Notes: generated from the letters alone by a model not told the origin. A stretch of 64,000 bases of DNA from Plenodomus lindquistii (GCA_025504975.1 JANUWI010000015.1:1083507-1147506), one strand, 5' to 3'. Shown: positions 47,422-59,151, numbered from the stretch's first letter. Program-made: numbers and translations.

Positions 47422-47640
47422 ATGAAGCTCACCACTATCTGCTGCCTATTGTTTGGGGCCTTCGCAGCAGCTCAAGAGGACGCCGGCATGCGCGAATATA
47501 TGGCCAGGATCGTTGATCGACAAGGAAACGTCTCTGTTGGAGATAACTGTCCTAACGGCGTAAGTGAACTCACCTCCGGCTTAATGTATCGTTCTCGTCT
47601 TCGCACCTGATCTAATTCATGATAGACCGGGCCCTGCTAA
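47422..47640 (+). CDS. Small secreted peptide, 50 aa (effector-like candidate)
   Basis: Exons 47422-47559 and 47626-47640 with a 66-nt intron (GTAAGT...GATAG). The second exon adds only Thr-Gly-Pro-Cys and the stop. The product has a clear signal peptide (MKLTTICCLLFGAFAAA, cleavage expected before QEDAG) and a mature part of about 32 residues. This contains a segment EYMARIVDRQGNVSVG and two Cys in the last seven residues (CPNGTGPC), which could form a disulfide loop. A TATA box, a canonical splice donor and the splice-dependent second Cys support a real gene. No family is recognised. Function as a host- or competitor-directed peptide is only suggested by size, secretion and subtelomeric position. 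Confidence 0.6.
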
Positions 47641-48663
47641 GCTTGTGTGCGAGTTCACATCGCGCCGGGGAATTCCACACGGATGCATGTTGCCAGACCT
47701 AGCTCGGGGCGCCACGAAAATACACATGTCTTTGCCTAGGGAAATGGAACAGTATATCATGCTTTGCGTAGAATGCATCTTTCAAGCCTTTGCACCATCT
47801 CTATTGTGATTCTTCCCGTATGCCTATCTAGTTCTTCTCGGTTGATGTATTACGCGACAGAAGTTGTTCATGGGGAAGCCGATTTGGTGAGAGCCAATGT
47901 ATTTGGCAGTATTTTCTGCTGTCACTTTGGATATGGGATGTCACGAGATATCATTCCCGATCGTCCCGCCGCAGCCCGGTGAAACTGCCTTGGAGGAATG
48001 AGAAGATAATCGCAGTATCGGCCTATGGCACAGTCGACCGTTGTGAGGAGGCGGAATGTCTGGATCGAATAATCGAGTTCACTTAGCATATGTGCGATAC
48101 CTAATTGGCGACAAGTTATCTACTGCGTACATGGTTGAAAATGTCAGCCAGGCCCCGGATCACACCCCACATGTGGATCTAAAGATATCACCATGGCGAA
48201 TTTCTCACTGCCTGCTGATGCATGTGTACGGCTGCATAGGCACTTGCAAGTTGCTTGTTATGATGGACATCGCTTCTTCAACGTTTCATGGTTGGTTTCA
48301 CTTTGGTGACCCAGAAAGCTTCTGCAGCGACATGTTCGTCAGAGAGCATGAAGTATTCTACAACTTGACCTCATGAGTCAATAACTCTGAAAGGCTGGCG
48401 TTTGATGTGATTGGCCTTCACGTTGTCGAATTGAGATGGAATGAGTTTTACTAGCTACGAGCAGTGGCGGCTATTTGTCGAACGAATAGTTCAAACACTG
48501 AAAGAGACAAGCAAGCGAGACAACCACCTAGCAATCGAAAAAAAATCAGGGCTCTTTCTTATATATCGGCTCCAAAATAGCGTATGGGACTTAGATAGCC
48601 TCTGCAACGAGAGCTTGTGAAAGGAACTTCGCACCTACAACAGGAATCACCAACTCGATTGAT

Positions 48664-48728
48664 CCTTGTTCCCACGGGGAGTAGAGTGGGCGGTGTACCA
48701 CAGGGCCCGTCGTTGCGTGGGAACAAGG
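48664..48728. repeat. Perfect 13-bp inverted repeat
   Basis: CCTTGTTCCCACG at 48664-48676 and its exact reverse complement at 48716-48728, spaced by 39 bp. It could be a hairpin, a paired protein site or the ends of a tiny transposon remnant. Confidence 0.75.
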
Positions 48729-49352
48729 AGGTTAAACGTCAGCGGAAGGCCAACATAGATTGATCAGAACGATCGTATCTCACGCAGCAACCGATCCCAG
48801 CCAGCAATAGCCAAATATCCAATGTTCCAATGTACCAGTTCCGAGTGCCACTGTGACTTCTTCCCTAATTCTACCATAACTAGGGTTGTGCGTTGTATAT
48901 ACAACTAGTGTATATACACTGTACCAGTAGGCCCCGATAGATGGGGGAAGGGGGGGGATAGAAACAGTGTCGCAAGTGTGTTGAGATAAAACATATGCTA
49001 GGTATATAACACAACGCTTAGCATGTAACAGATATATCCTTACCCTTTTGCATATCTACTTTCTGCATTATAGTTTTATGTAATACTAACAAATTGTGTG
49101 ATATGCTAGATATGTATCTAAAAGAACTGCATGCGCCTAGCATCTGCCTATTTTACTAGCATGTGTCCAATTTTTTTTGTATAAAGGTCATGTTTCTACA
49201 CCTTGTTACATAGGGGTGGCTAGCAGTGGCTAAGTTGGCTAGCCTTGGCAGAGGTGAATGTTCTATTAATAACGCTGCAAGTAATGTAACTAGGTGCAGC
49301 GCGCTTACAATACTACGTAGCTTTTGCACCGCACAAAACGCAGGCAGAGAGG

Positions 49353-49398
49353 TGGATAGAGTGGGTGGGTAAGGTGGGTAGGTGGGTAGGTGGGTAGT
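49353..49398. repeat. G-rich minisatellite (GGTGGGTA)n
   Basis: Four to five copies of an 8-bp unit GGTGGGTA. At least five runs of three G on the plus strand satisfy a G-quadruplex pattern. Confidence 0.8.
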
Positions 49399-49569
49399 GC
49401 ATGTGCTCGCACTTTCTATCTAATTTTTAGCGCGCTAAGCTGAAACCATAACGCTATTGGAAGCTAAATTACGGTCTTAAGACTACTGCCCCACTGGCGT
49501 GAGGTGAGATTGGCGGGGTTAAGCCCTCGTTCCCCACGGGGAACATCCTATTGCCTACTTCGCCCTTGC

Positions 49570-49577
49570 TATAAAAG
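49570..49577 (+). promoter_or_regulatory. TATA box of the SnoaL-like gene
   Basis: TATAAAAG, 152 bp upstream of the ATG at 49722. Confidence 0.6.
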
Positions 49578-49721
49578 GCTCACGAAATCATCAACGGCGT
49601 ATCATATACATTCAACTTCTTCAAGAACACTAGTGTTTTTCAGTTATCACTCCTCTAGGATACAGATCTAGATCTACATTTGAATCTCGAACCAACGCCC
49701 GAAACCGAACATCAAGACGAT

Positions 49722-50189
49722 ATGGGCAAATACTCCGCGGAAGTAGAGCAGGTCTATGCCTCTCTTTCTGGCCAGCCACCACACACTGAAGAACAGATCA
49801 TCCAGATCAAGAAAACCATCGAGTTTTACGTGGCCACCTTCAAATACTACGACTACGCACGGACCGAAGAGCTCATCGACAAAAGCTACAATCAGCACAG
49901 TCAGTCAGCCGTGGGGACGGGCTTGGAGTCTATCATATATGTTTCAAAACTTTTGAAGGCTGCCGCTGCTAAAGAATGGAAAGGTACAGGAGAGCCTTAC
50001 GTGAATTTGAAATTTGAAAGGGTTCTTATAGACGGTGATTACGTGATTTGCCATATCTACACAGAAGGCTGGCCTGGTGTCGGTGGCGGGATCGTGTTTG
50101 ACGTGTTTCGAGTTGAGAATGGCAAGTTGGTAGAGCATTGGGACGCTATTCAGGAGCTTTCGCCTGATAACGTAAGAAGGAGACTGTGA
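49722..50189 (+). CDS. SnoaL-like/NTF2-fold protein, 155 aa
   Basis: Single-exon gene. The frame is open upstream to 49680 but only through a TTG; the ATG at 49722 (MGKYSAEVEQVYASL) is the first. The C-terminal half carries the SnoaL-like pattern: a His/Tyr-rich strand VICHIYTEGWPG, then GIVFDVFRVENGKLVEHWDA and QELSPDN. This fold serves polyketide cyclases, dehydratases and isomerases, but many fungal members are uncharacterised stress or catabolic proteins. No biosynthetic genes are near, so no pathway can be proposed. No signal peptide. Confidence 0.85.
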   Translation: MGKYSAEVEQVYASLSGQPPHTEEQIIQIKKTIEFYVATFKYYDYARTEELIDKSYNQHSQSAVGTGLESIIYVSKLLKAAAAKEWKGTGEPYVNLKFERVLIDGDYVICHIYTEGWPGVGGGIVFDVFRVENGKLVEHWDAIQELSPDNVRRRL

Positions 50190-50572
50190 GGGATTAAACG
50201 TGGTCGTCGAGGCACCGACTATCTGCTGTGCGGAGCGATTGCAGCAACGTCTTAGAGGCAGTAATGGAGCCAACTTCCAATACGTACTGGAGCGAATTGA
50301 CGAATGGTTCAAGCTGATTGATACTCAATGTCCAATTGCGAAAAGTTATATCAAAATCAAAGCACAAGTCGTAATTTCTGGAACCTGTAAGCTAAGAACA
50401 TGTAGCTGAACCTCAGCAGATTGACTAGCGCCAGTTACGGAGCAGTTTCAAACTACTACCTTTACGCCCAATGTCGCAAGGAACCTTGGTAGGCTCGAAA
50501 TGACCATGGGTATCGTTCGACAAAACAATGGTAGTCAGTCTCGCGAAGAAGCATATGTAGCTCAATGTTTCG

Positions 50573-50841
50573 CTAGGAATGTTTTTCGGTAGCGGAGACC
50601 AAGTCATAGTCACTCTGCATCATATACAGGCTGTCACGGGGGGATCTGTCGATTCGAAGATCTGGCAAATCATCACTTACAAGGCGACCGTCAGGCGTGA
50701 AGGTGAGATCATACTTGATGTGCCGGACAATTAGTCGATGTTTCATATCGTTCGAAGCGTAGCATGGGAATGCTGGTACCTCTAGCTCTGCGCCGTACAG
50801 CATGCCATCATCCCCTGTTATCGAGTCTCGGTTGATCCAGA
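50573..50841 (-). pseudogene. Possible exon fragment of an unknown gene
   Basis: Reading on the minus strand from an acceptor-like TTGTTTAG at 50842, an open frame runs about 89 codons to a stop at 50573. It starts WINRDSITGDDGMLYGAELE and continues with natural-looking protein (HRLIVRHIKYDLTFTPDGR). No start codon or upstream exon could be placed, so it may be the 3' remnant of a broken gene. Not recognised. Confidence 0.25.
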
Positions 50842-52526
50842 CTAAACAAGTTTCTATTCAGCAAATTGAGAATATAATTATTGATGACGTAAAATATACA
50901 AAAGGTGGCTGCTTGGAACGACTGAAGCCGGGAGTTCAAGGGAGGAGCGTCGATGTAATTTGCACATGACGACAACTAGGAGAGAAGCTTTACTGCTTCA
51001 TCCACGCATCGAACGCCACTACCATTCTGTCTGATGATACTCCTCACCATACTTTGTGCCGGCAAAGATACAGCGCCAATGACGGGTGTTCATCAAAGGA
51101 CGCCCAGCAATCAAGAAAGCTCGAAATAGAAGTCTTGGTTCCGGGACCCTTAAATTCGGATGCCAATATTATGCAATGGATTCCATCTATCGAGAAGAAG
51201 CTCGACCCTGGAGTGTAGACGGCGCGGTCTCCATGTAGCCCTGGCCCTCGCATGCCGGGCCCGATCGAACAAGAAAGCGATGTGTACCGAACGGCAGGCG
51301 GGAAGATTTTAGATTTTCCGTGTTATTTGCCGAGGAGAGTAAATCGGTACTTGTCAGTGGTAGCGCGGGTGAGCTGGTGAAGAGCGCTTCCGACGTCCGC
51401 AATAGGACTACCAGCGGGCCAAGAAGGCGTGCTTTAACACGTTCACGGGATATTGATTCATCAGGGAAGTGTCCAGCTAGAATATCTCATTGACTTTCCA
51501 TCTGTGTACCTTTGGCGTTGACTTTGGCAACCCAAAATCATGAGTCGTGTCCTAACATTCGGCTACTAAGAAGGCTGAGCAGGGTGTGAAGGTCTGGAAG
51601 GAACCTTCTGATTATCGCAATCTGTAGTAACGGCCAATGACGCATGAAGCTAGATAGACGCTCGCTTCTTCCACAGTATGTACACATGGCATAAAAGCTG
51701 CGCGAAGTCAGGACGTGTTTCCAACTGCAGAGGGTTGGCCCGGGGGAGGTTATCATGATGGACCTCTCAGGAGCGTGCGACTGTCTCGTCAATATGGCGA
51801 TATTTGACGAGATACACGACGAGGCTGAAGCTGAAACTACAAGAGTTTGGGTGTTTCTTGGGTGGACCTTGGCGGCGGAAGCTGTGAAACGCGTTGGAAC
51901 GCGTCGGCGGAGAAACTGTCGCCAAGACCGAAGGCGGAGTGAATCAACCCGAGTAGGCTGCGCGCCATCACATTGACGCGACTCAAATTGATCAGAAGAC
52001 GTCTTTTTGAACAACACGTCCTGCGGGGAAGTAGATCATTACCGAACTTAACAAGCTTGTTTGACAGCGTCGGGCAAAGATGTGCCAAATGTTACATGCA
52101 GCCTGCAACCAGATCGTTCTCTCGGCGATATTATGGGTGGAGAAAAGCCTAGGGTATGTCAGGAACGCTGTCACTCTGCGGAGCGGAAATCCTTCGTCCA
52201 AGCGATCCGGGGTACAGCCCATGAAACAAGGGGACCACACCGCAATATCACTCAGGGTCGCACATCAGCAAGTCAGGCTATCGAGTTGTTTCGTGGAAAG
52301 ACGCGCCCATAGGTGGATCTGATATCCACGAAAACACCAAGATGAGCAGTACTATACTATGGCCCTTGCTAGTGCCAGATCCGGCAATAAACATGCGGCC
52401 AGTTGTGACCGACCGAGTCACGCAGACACGGTCTGTCCAATAAGCCTGGCGAACCGGTGTGCTGCGTACTGTTGTGTGCGTAATTTTGACTGACTGAATC
52501 CAGGACTTCAGCTTTGAAATGAAGAG

Positions 52527-52533
52527 TATAAGG
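52527..52533 (+). promoter_or_regulatory. TATA box of the beta-helix protein gene
   Basis: TATAAGG, 89 bp upstream of the ATG at 52616. Confidence 0.5.
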
Positions 52534-52615
52534 AGTGCTCTGCGTCAGCCTCTCTCAGCGTCCACATCCCACCAGCCTCAGAAGCCTCCACTCTCTACGT
52601 TCTTCTTAATCCACC

Positions 52616-53683
52616 ATGGTCTATCTCTCTGGCCTATCAGCAGTGCTGGCACTTGCTTCCATGGTTTCAGCACAATGTGGCTCAGGAACACCGGATGCAC
52701 GTGTCACTGGCTCAGGGAGCTCCTTCACAGCCACGAAGGGATCAACGACCCTGTACACCGGTTCTGACTACCGTCTTGCTATCCAACGCGCAGTCGATGG
52801 GATCAGCAGTGGCCAGCGTGTATCCGTCATCGCTTCTGGTAACATTGGGGCTAGCACTATCACCATCCAGAGTGGAAAGACGTTCGAAGGCTGCGGTACC
52901 ATTACCACAGCTGTCAAGAGCGGCAGCGGCAGCATTGAGGTGACTGGACAAACTGGCGTCAAGATTCCTTACTTGACGCTGGCTGGGTCAGCCTACTTTG
53001 GCCTGCGATTCTCCGGCACCAAAGACCTCACTCTCGGTACTCTGAATCTGAACCTCAATGAAGGTATCGGCATCCGCTTTGATCGCGACCGCGCAGCGAA
53101 TACCAACGTAAAGATGGGCACCATCAACTGCAGCGGCCTGAGTTCCCACTGTGTCGAGACCTGGAACATCGACAAACTTGAGATTGGCTCGGTCATCGGC
53201 AAGAACGTGGGCGAGTGTGGACTGCTGCTGCAGAAGGTCACCAACGCCAACGTGGGCACTGTCGATTGCGACAAATGCGGAGGAAGCAGCGGGTATGCAG
53301 CCCTTCGATTCGCCAACGAAGCTGGTAAACTCAATGGTGCCTACCCAACCAACATCAAGGTCAACAAGGTCAAGGCTCGTGGTGGTGGTCGCGGCGTGTT
53401 CTGTGTCTCCGCGTCTGGCGGTGCAGAGATTGGAAGTGTCGACATCGCCAACACTGGAAACAATGCGATCCTTCTCGAGAACTGCTACAACGTCAACATC
53501 AAGGGAGGTACCGTTAGTGGTGGCGGTGAGGTTCGACTTGCGGCCCGTACGGAATTCGCGAACAGCAAGGACATCGCGATCACATTGAAGGTGGATGGAA
53601 CCACGGTGCGAGAGAGCCCTTGCACGGCTAACAAGACTAAATGGAGCCTTACTGGCAACGGTGCTAGGACCATTTGCACCTAA
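52616..53683 (+). CDS. Secreted parallel beta-helix protein (pectin-lyase-like fold), 355 aa
   Basis: Single exon with a strong start context (CCACCATGG) and a TATA box (TATAAGG) 89 bp upstream. The signal peptide is MVYLSGLSAVLALASMVSAQ. The mature chain is built of short repeating strands with alternating hydrophobic residues and regular G/N/T turns (VKIPYLTLAGSAYFGLRFSG; NVKMGTINCSGLSSHCVETW; EIGSVDIANTGNNAILLENC). This is the hallmark of a right-handed beta-helix as in pectate lyases and polygalacturonases. Eight or more Cys suggest disulfides. The classic GH28 catalytic motifs are not seen, so a plant cell-wall role is plausible but the activity is unassigned. Confidence 0.82.
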   Translation: MVYLSGLSAVLALASMVSAQCGSGTPDARVTGSGSSFTATKGSTTLYTGSDYRLAIQRAVDGISSGQRVSVIASGNIGASTITIQSGKTFEGCGTITTAVKSGSGSIEVTGQTGVKIPYLTLAGSAYFGLRFSGTKDLTLGTLNLNLNEGIGIRFDRDRAANTNVKMGTINCSGLSSHCVETWNIDKLEIGSVIGKNVGECGLLLQKVTNANVGTVDCDKCGGSSGYAALRFANEAGKLNGAYPTNIKVNKVKARGGGRGVFCVSASGGAEIGSVDIANTGNNAILLENCYNVNIKGGTVSGGGEVRLAARTEFANSKDIAITLKVDGTTVRESPCTANKTKWSLTGNGARTICT

Positions 53684-54500
53684 TGTCATCAAGGTTGATT
53701 CTCCTGCCTCTTGGTTACTCAGCTTATTCCATGTACATATTGCGACAAATGCACATACTTTCCCCCCACCTTCCATGTTCGATAATTGTGATGACGGTGA
53801 ACAGGGAAGGAACTCAGTGCTTCCTTGATCAAGAGCGTGCCATTGTCCGCTTCCGTGTTCGTATTGCTGCAGTGTGCTCGGGAATGAAGCTTGCGGAAAA
53901 AGAAGGTTGAAGTTTGTTCACGAACCTCGGCACAAACTGGCGACTGGCACATGGCGTGAGCACCTTGTTTCTCTCTCTCACACAAACACCGCTTTGAGTA
54001 TAGGTACATTGGATGCGAAAGGTGAGTACTGCCTGCTGCCGGTACAGTACTCATGTACGTTTCTCTAGATGGGATTTTGCGCCTGGTCGTAATATGGATT
54101 CTGCAGCATGTCTAAGCCACCACTGCATCGTGTCCACCCACCGATCAGACGCGAAGTCCTCGTACAGTGAGCAAAGCACACAGTCTTCTCCAGAAACGAA
54201 CACGACATCTAACACGATAATTAGGTACGCAGAGACCAATCATCTCAACTATCAATGTGTCACAGCCAATGCAGGGTTGCTGTAAGCGAACTCATCGGTA
54301 ACTGCGAACATTCTTCGATACTCGGTTTCTTATCATTCCCCTTACCTAGCCCACATTACCGTGCTTTATCTGGCTGATTGCGCTGGCTGGTCCCTCGAAG
54401 CGTTATGACCGGTCAGGCTCAGCAGCATTATCCTCTTCTTCTCTCAGAAGCCCCAATATCTCACTTCGTTGATCTCGCACACATCACATCGTGAAGCAGG
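53684..54500. other. Intergenic region, no gene seen
   Basis: 3' flank of the beta-helix gene and promoter of the permease gene. Short frames only. Confidence 0.5.
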
Positions 54501-56140
54501 ATGGAGAAAGAATCGGTGCGCAGGAATGACAATGCACGTGCGGAGCAGCCAAACCTGGTCAGTCCGGGACAAGCGTGCAGATCACGTCACGTCGACGAGG
54601 AGCGAGACGTGCAAGCCCTACCGGTACGGTCTCGTTCACAAAGCCTTGCGGTTCTGACCAGTCGCAGCGTTACATCACTGGCCCATCGTCTCTTTTCTTT
54701 CCAATCGTTCTTCAATGCTCATGGGAAGCCGCGGCATTGACGTTTCAATTTGCGTTGACGAACGGTGGCCCAGCATCTATAATATATGGTACTATCTTTG
54801 CTGGCCTGGGGACTACGTTCGTCGCGCTTTCGCTGGCTGAACTCGCATCCATGGATCCGATTGTCGGTGCGCAGTATCGCTGGTCTGCTGCCTTCGCTCC
54901 CAGATGGAACAGATTCTGGGGCTTAATGCAGGGATGGATCACCGTCTTTGCATGGATCTGCTCAGCAGCATCGAACCCAGCTTTGATCACGAATATCGCC
55001 ATTGGACTTGCTGAGTTTGATGGCGGTTACGCGCTGGAGAGATGGCACGCGACTCTGATCATGTGCTTTGTGACGCTAGTAACATGTGTGGGCAACCTCT
55101 GGCTACCACGGTTCCTAAATGGGCTTGAGGCCATTAGTGCGATCATACATGTCGCCTTCTTCGTTGCTTGCATCGCGACTTTAGCTGCTCTTGCGAACAA
55201 GAGCGCCCCAACCTATGTCTTTGGCACATTGACTCATGACATTAGCGGATGGGATAACCCTGGTGTCGCTTGGGGCCTTGGATTGATAACAGTCACGTAT
55301 CCACTCACTGGCAAGCAGAAGTCTAGTCTGACTGTGCTTATTCTCATGTACTGACGCATTCCAGGTTTCGATGGCATCATTCACATGTCGGATGAGGTTA
55401 AGCTTTCGCGTCTTCGCGTGCCACGCTCAATGATCTTGTCCGTCGTTGTGAATGCCAGCATGCAGTTTCTCTACGTGCTGACTCTACTGTTCACAGTCGG
55501 CGACGTCCAGCGTGTATCCTCGTCACCATTACCGATCATCGAAGTCTACTATCAAGCCACTGGGTCCCGTGCTGCAACGAGTCTGATTGCGATCATCTTT
55601 ATGCTCATCGTGTTCTTGAGCTTCTTCAACGTATTGGCTTCTGTATCGAGACTTACATGGGCTTTCGCCAGAGATCGCGGACTTCCATGCTCACGAATCA
55701 TAGCGAAAGTGCATCCACAGCTAAATGTTCCTCTGAACGCGCTCTTACTGGTCACAGCGTGTATTTGCTTGCTTGCTTTTGTCAATATAGCTTCAAGTAC
55801 TGCATTTAACGCTTTCATAAGTCTTCCTGCTATGGGTGCGTTCATATCATATTTCTTTCCCATCCTCTTCATCTTTCTACGTCGGCGGAAACAGGATCGC
55901 AGTGCGCAGATTCCATGGGGCCCGTTCAAAATGGGTCAAATGGGACCATTAGTCAACGTTTGCGCGATGTCCTATCTGGTCTTCACGTTGGTGTGGATGC
56001 CTTTTCCTTCGATGCTTCCAGTAGATCAGAACGACATAAACTATGCAGGTCCTATTGTAGGCGCAGTTGTCGTAGGTGGCGTATTAGATTGGTGCTTTAC
56101 AGGACGCACGCGGTTCAACATTCCAGTTGTACTAGAATAA
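54501..56140 (+). CDS. APC-superfamily amino-acid/choline/GABA-type permease, 513 aa
   Basis: Twelve-helix plasma-membrane transporter of the fungal amino acid/choline group (Hnm1/Uga4/Bat1 relatives). Three exons: 54501-54623, 54668-55310 and 55365-56140. Intron 1 (44 nt, GTACGG...TCGCAG) joins the hydrophilic N-terminus to RYITGPSSLFFPIVLQCSWEAAALTFQFAL. Intron 2 (54 nt) is GC-AG (G/GCAAGC, branch ACTGAC) and restores YPLTGFDGIIHMSDEV, the family's GFD-x-x-xHMSEE-type motif. Other signatures: ALSLAELASMDPIVGAQYRW, SVSRLTWAFARDRGLPCS and IPWGPFKMG. All expected membrane helices are present. The substrate cannot be told from sequence by eye. It is the last intact cellular gene before the AT-rich subtelomere. 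Confidence 0.93.
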
Positions 56141-57265
56141 GGAACAGTTAGGGATGCACCATAATCACATGAGTCTTAGAGCGTAGATTTCAGTCAATGC
56201 AGACTTTTGAGGAGACCAATGCAATGCCTTGTCTCACAATCAAATACGCACGGAGAAGTATCTTAAACATTCGTGTGGTCAGATCAATGCAGCCTTGATG
56301 TCCAATCTGGCTTCACAAATACAGCGGTCGCCCAACGTCCATATCAAAATTCATGATGATACCCTCGCTGCCTTGGGGGACTGAGTTAGTTGCACAACTC
56401 TCTGGAGAATTGCTATATGCGGGTCCCATTGCAAATACGCTGTGTTATTGAAGTATTAGTGTTTCTAAAAGTAGAGGGTCTAGGTAACAATTACTTTAAG
56501 TCTAGGTGACAGTGAACAGTTGCCGTAGGCGGGTAGGTAAGTACGCTACGCCTGCTAATTAAGCAACACATCTTATACACTCTAGGGTAGGAAGTTTTTT
56601 ATGCCGTTTCTCTTCTTTTCTCTACAGCATTGTATTATTTTGTAGTAGGAGTAGCACAAGTTTAGCAACTTAAGCGAATTGTAACGCACGCGCACCCCCG
56701 CGTATTAAAGTTAATTACATTTGATTTTCTTATTAGTAACGGCCCTTTTATGTCCTGCCTATCGCCCTAATTTAACCTAAAATGTTTTAGAATAGTATAA
56801 TTGCAACGTATACTTTAAATAGAATGCCAATTTAAATATAGTAATATACTCTATAGGCAAGTTAGATACACAGGTAAATTAGATACTCTACTAAACTCTA
56901 CTAAAATATACTTTTATAATAGTACTGTATAACTAATAATAATAGTATATAGAAATTATAGTAAACTAATCTATTTAGAAATATACTTTACTTTTTATTT
57001 ATATATACGTATATTATACCTAGCTTTACTATAGTATTTATAGTAATATTATATTAGTTTATTTTCTTTAGTATATATTTTTTTTAATACTTTTTTTCTA
57101 TTACTACGCGCTATAAACTTTTTTAAAATTATTAAATATAAGTTTTTTTTAACTATAAAAGTACTTTTTTTTTATATCTAATACCTATAGAGTTTTTAAT
57201 TACTAGCTGTAATTAATAAAAATGTAGCCTGTGCTTTTTTTTTAAAAATTGCTTTTTTTTACTTT

Positions 57266-57690
57266 AATTTAAATCCTTAATCTATACTAAAATTAAAGGG
57301 TAAAACTACTATAAAAATAGTTTAATATAATAGAAGTAATTTTCTAAATATATTATTTAATATATTATTATTTTATACTAAGCCTAAAAGAGTAATATTA
57401 TAGCAGACTAGCGTAGTAGAAAATACTACAAACTTTTTTTTTTTTAATTTAAATCCCTAATCTATGCTAAAATAGGAAAATAGAAATACTTAATAATAGA
57501 CTAGTAATAATAGAAATAGTCTTCTAGATATATTATTTAATATATAATTATTCTATACTAAGCCTAAAAAGGTAATATTATAGCGTACTAGCGTAGTAGA
57601 AAATACTATAAACTCTTTTTTTTAATTTAAATCTCTAATCTATACTAAAATAGAGAAATAGATATACTTAATAATAGACTAATACCTATA
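57266..57690. repeat. Degenerate tandem repeat, period about 178-180 bp
   Basis: The anchor AATTTAAATCcTAATCTA recurs at 57,266, 57,446 and 57,624. The intervening sequence also matches (ACTAAGCCTAAAA, then ACTAGCGTAGTAGAAAATAC). Roughly 2.4 copies. Confidence 0.75.
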
Positions 57691-59070
57691 GAATTTTTAA
57701 TTACAGCTAGTAATTAGTAAAAATGTAGCCTAAGCGCCTACGCTAAAGTCTTAGAAAAAATTTAGAATCTATAGAAATATTAGTATTTAAAACTTTACTA
57801 CTAAAAAACGTAATAATAAATATATAGAATCTATATTAGTTATATAATTATAATATTAAATAGCTACTAAAATTAATAAATAGAGCTATTTTAGTTTAAA
57901 ATACATATAGGCTAAATATATAATTATAATCTAATAGTTATAGTAAAATTAGAAATTATAAAGCTTACTAACTATAAAATATTTATATAAAAAGAGTTTT
58001 ATATAAAAAAAGTTTCTAGCTTTTTTTAAACTAAATCTTTTTTTATTTATTACTTTTTTATAATATACCTATTAACGCCTTTATATATAATAACTAACTA
58101 TAACTCTAGTACTATAGTATTATTATCTCTATTAAATAATAGTCTATTAATATTAGTATAATATAATATAAATAGATTAAAAATCTACTTTTTAAATAGC
58201 GCTAAAGGACGCGTTTTAATTAGATAATTTAGCTATTTTAAAAATATAAACTTTATAGATAGCTCTAACCTTTTTATATAAGCTAAAAATAATAGCTTTA
58301 TATTATAAGCTATTATCTATATATTTATATTATATTCTTTTACTATTATAGCCTACTATTCTATCTAAGTTTATAAAAAAGTTTTTTTAATTAAATTATT
58401 TACACCTTTTAGTAGTATACTAAAAATGCTAATAGTACTAAAATACTATTTAAATATATTCTACTATTTACTCTAATCTAAATATATACTAAATATAATT
58501 TATTATTTAGAATTATTATTTTTAGTTAGTAAACGTTCTAGATTAGTTTAGTATATAGTTATAAATAAGTACTTTTTTACTATTATTATATATTAATAAC
58601 TACGTATTCTAGTACCTATTTTTCTCTATTAGATTTCTAATTTAAAGTAACTAAACTTTTTATATAACTTGTTTATTTTCTAGTAATATTATAGATAATC
58701 TATAATACTATTAATAGTAGTCTTTTAGATATTAAAAATTTTTTTTTTAAATATTTTAGTTTTAAGCGCTATTAAACTAAGCTTATTAATAACTTCTAGA
58801 TTATTTAGTTTAGTTATAAGCTATATCTATAACTATATAGGCTATAACTAAATAAACTACTACTTTTTTTAGGTACTAGGTAGTAACTATAAGTTTATAA
58901 CACTTATTTTTATAATAGCTATACTTTAAAAGAGTTTTTTTCTAATACTATTGGGACTCACACTTCAACAGCGAAAGTGCGAGAAAATGGGTACGTGCGC
59001 CGCTAGTATAGGGGGGGGAAAAATTCAAAAAGCAGCTAAAGTATCTACTAGGATTCTACTATTGAATAAC

Positions 59071-59151
59071 AAGATACTACTGTAAAAAGTAGGTTATTTT
59101 AAAGAGCTAGATTAGAGCTTTAAAACGGTCTACTTTTTGCAGTAGTATCTT
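59071..59151. repeat. Inverted repeat, 34-bp arms
   Basis: Arms 59071-59104 and 59118-59151 pair at 29 of 34 positions with a 13-bp loop. All five mismatches are transitions, four of them adjacent, as expected if mutation of the RIP type altered the arms separately. Confidence 0.75.

Larger units (their letters stand above)
47641..49721. other. Long intergenic region with palindromes and a minisatellite
   Basis: About 2 kb without a supported gene. It holds a 13-bp inverted repeat (48,664/48,716), two adjacent 12-bp palindromes (48,893-48,919), a G-rich tandem repeat (49,353-49,398) and AT-rich transposon-like debris at 49,000-49,200. A 106-codon frame at 48,056-48,376 has no family support. 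Confidence 0.5.
50190..52615. other. Long gene-poor region
   Basis: About 2.4 kb without a complete gene. It includes a possible minus-strand exon fragment at 50,573-50,841 (listed separately). Minus-strand frames at 51,538-52,240 lack start context and family support. A TATA box (TATAAGG, 52,527) near the right end belongs to the next gene. Confidence 0.5.
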
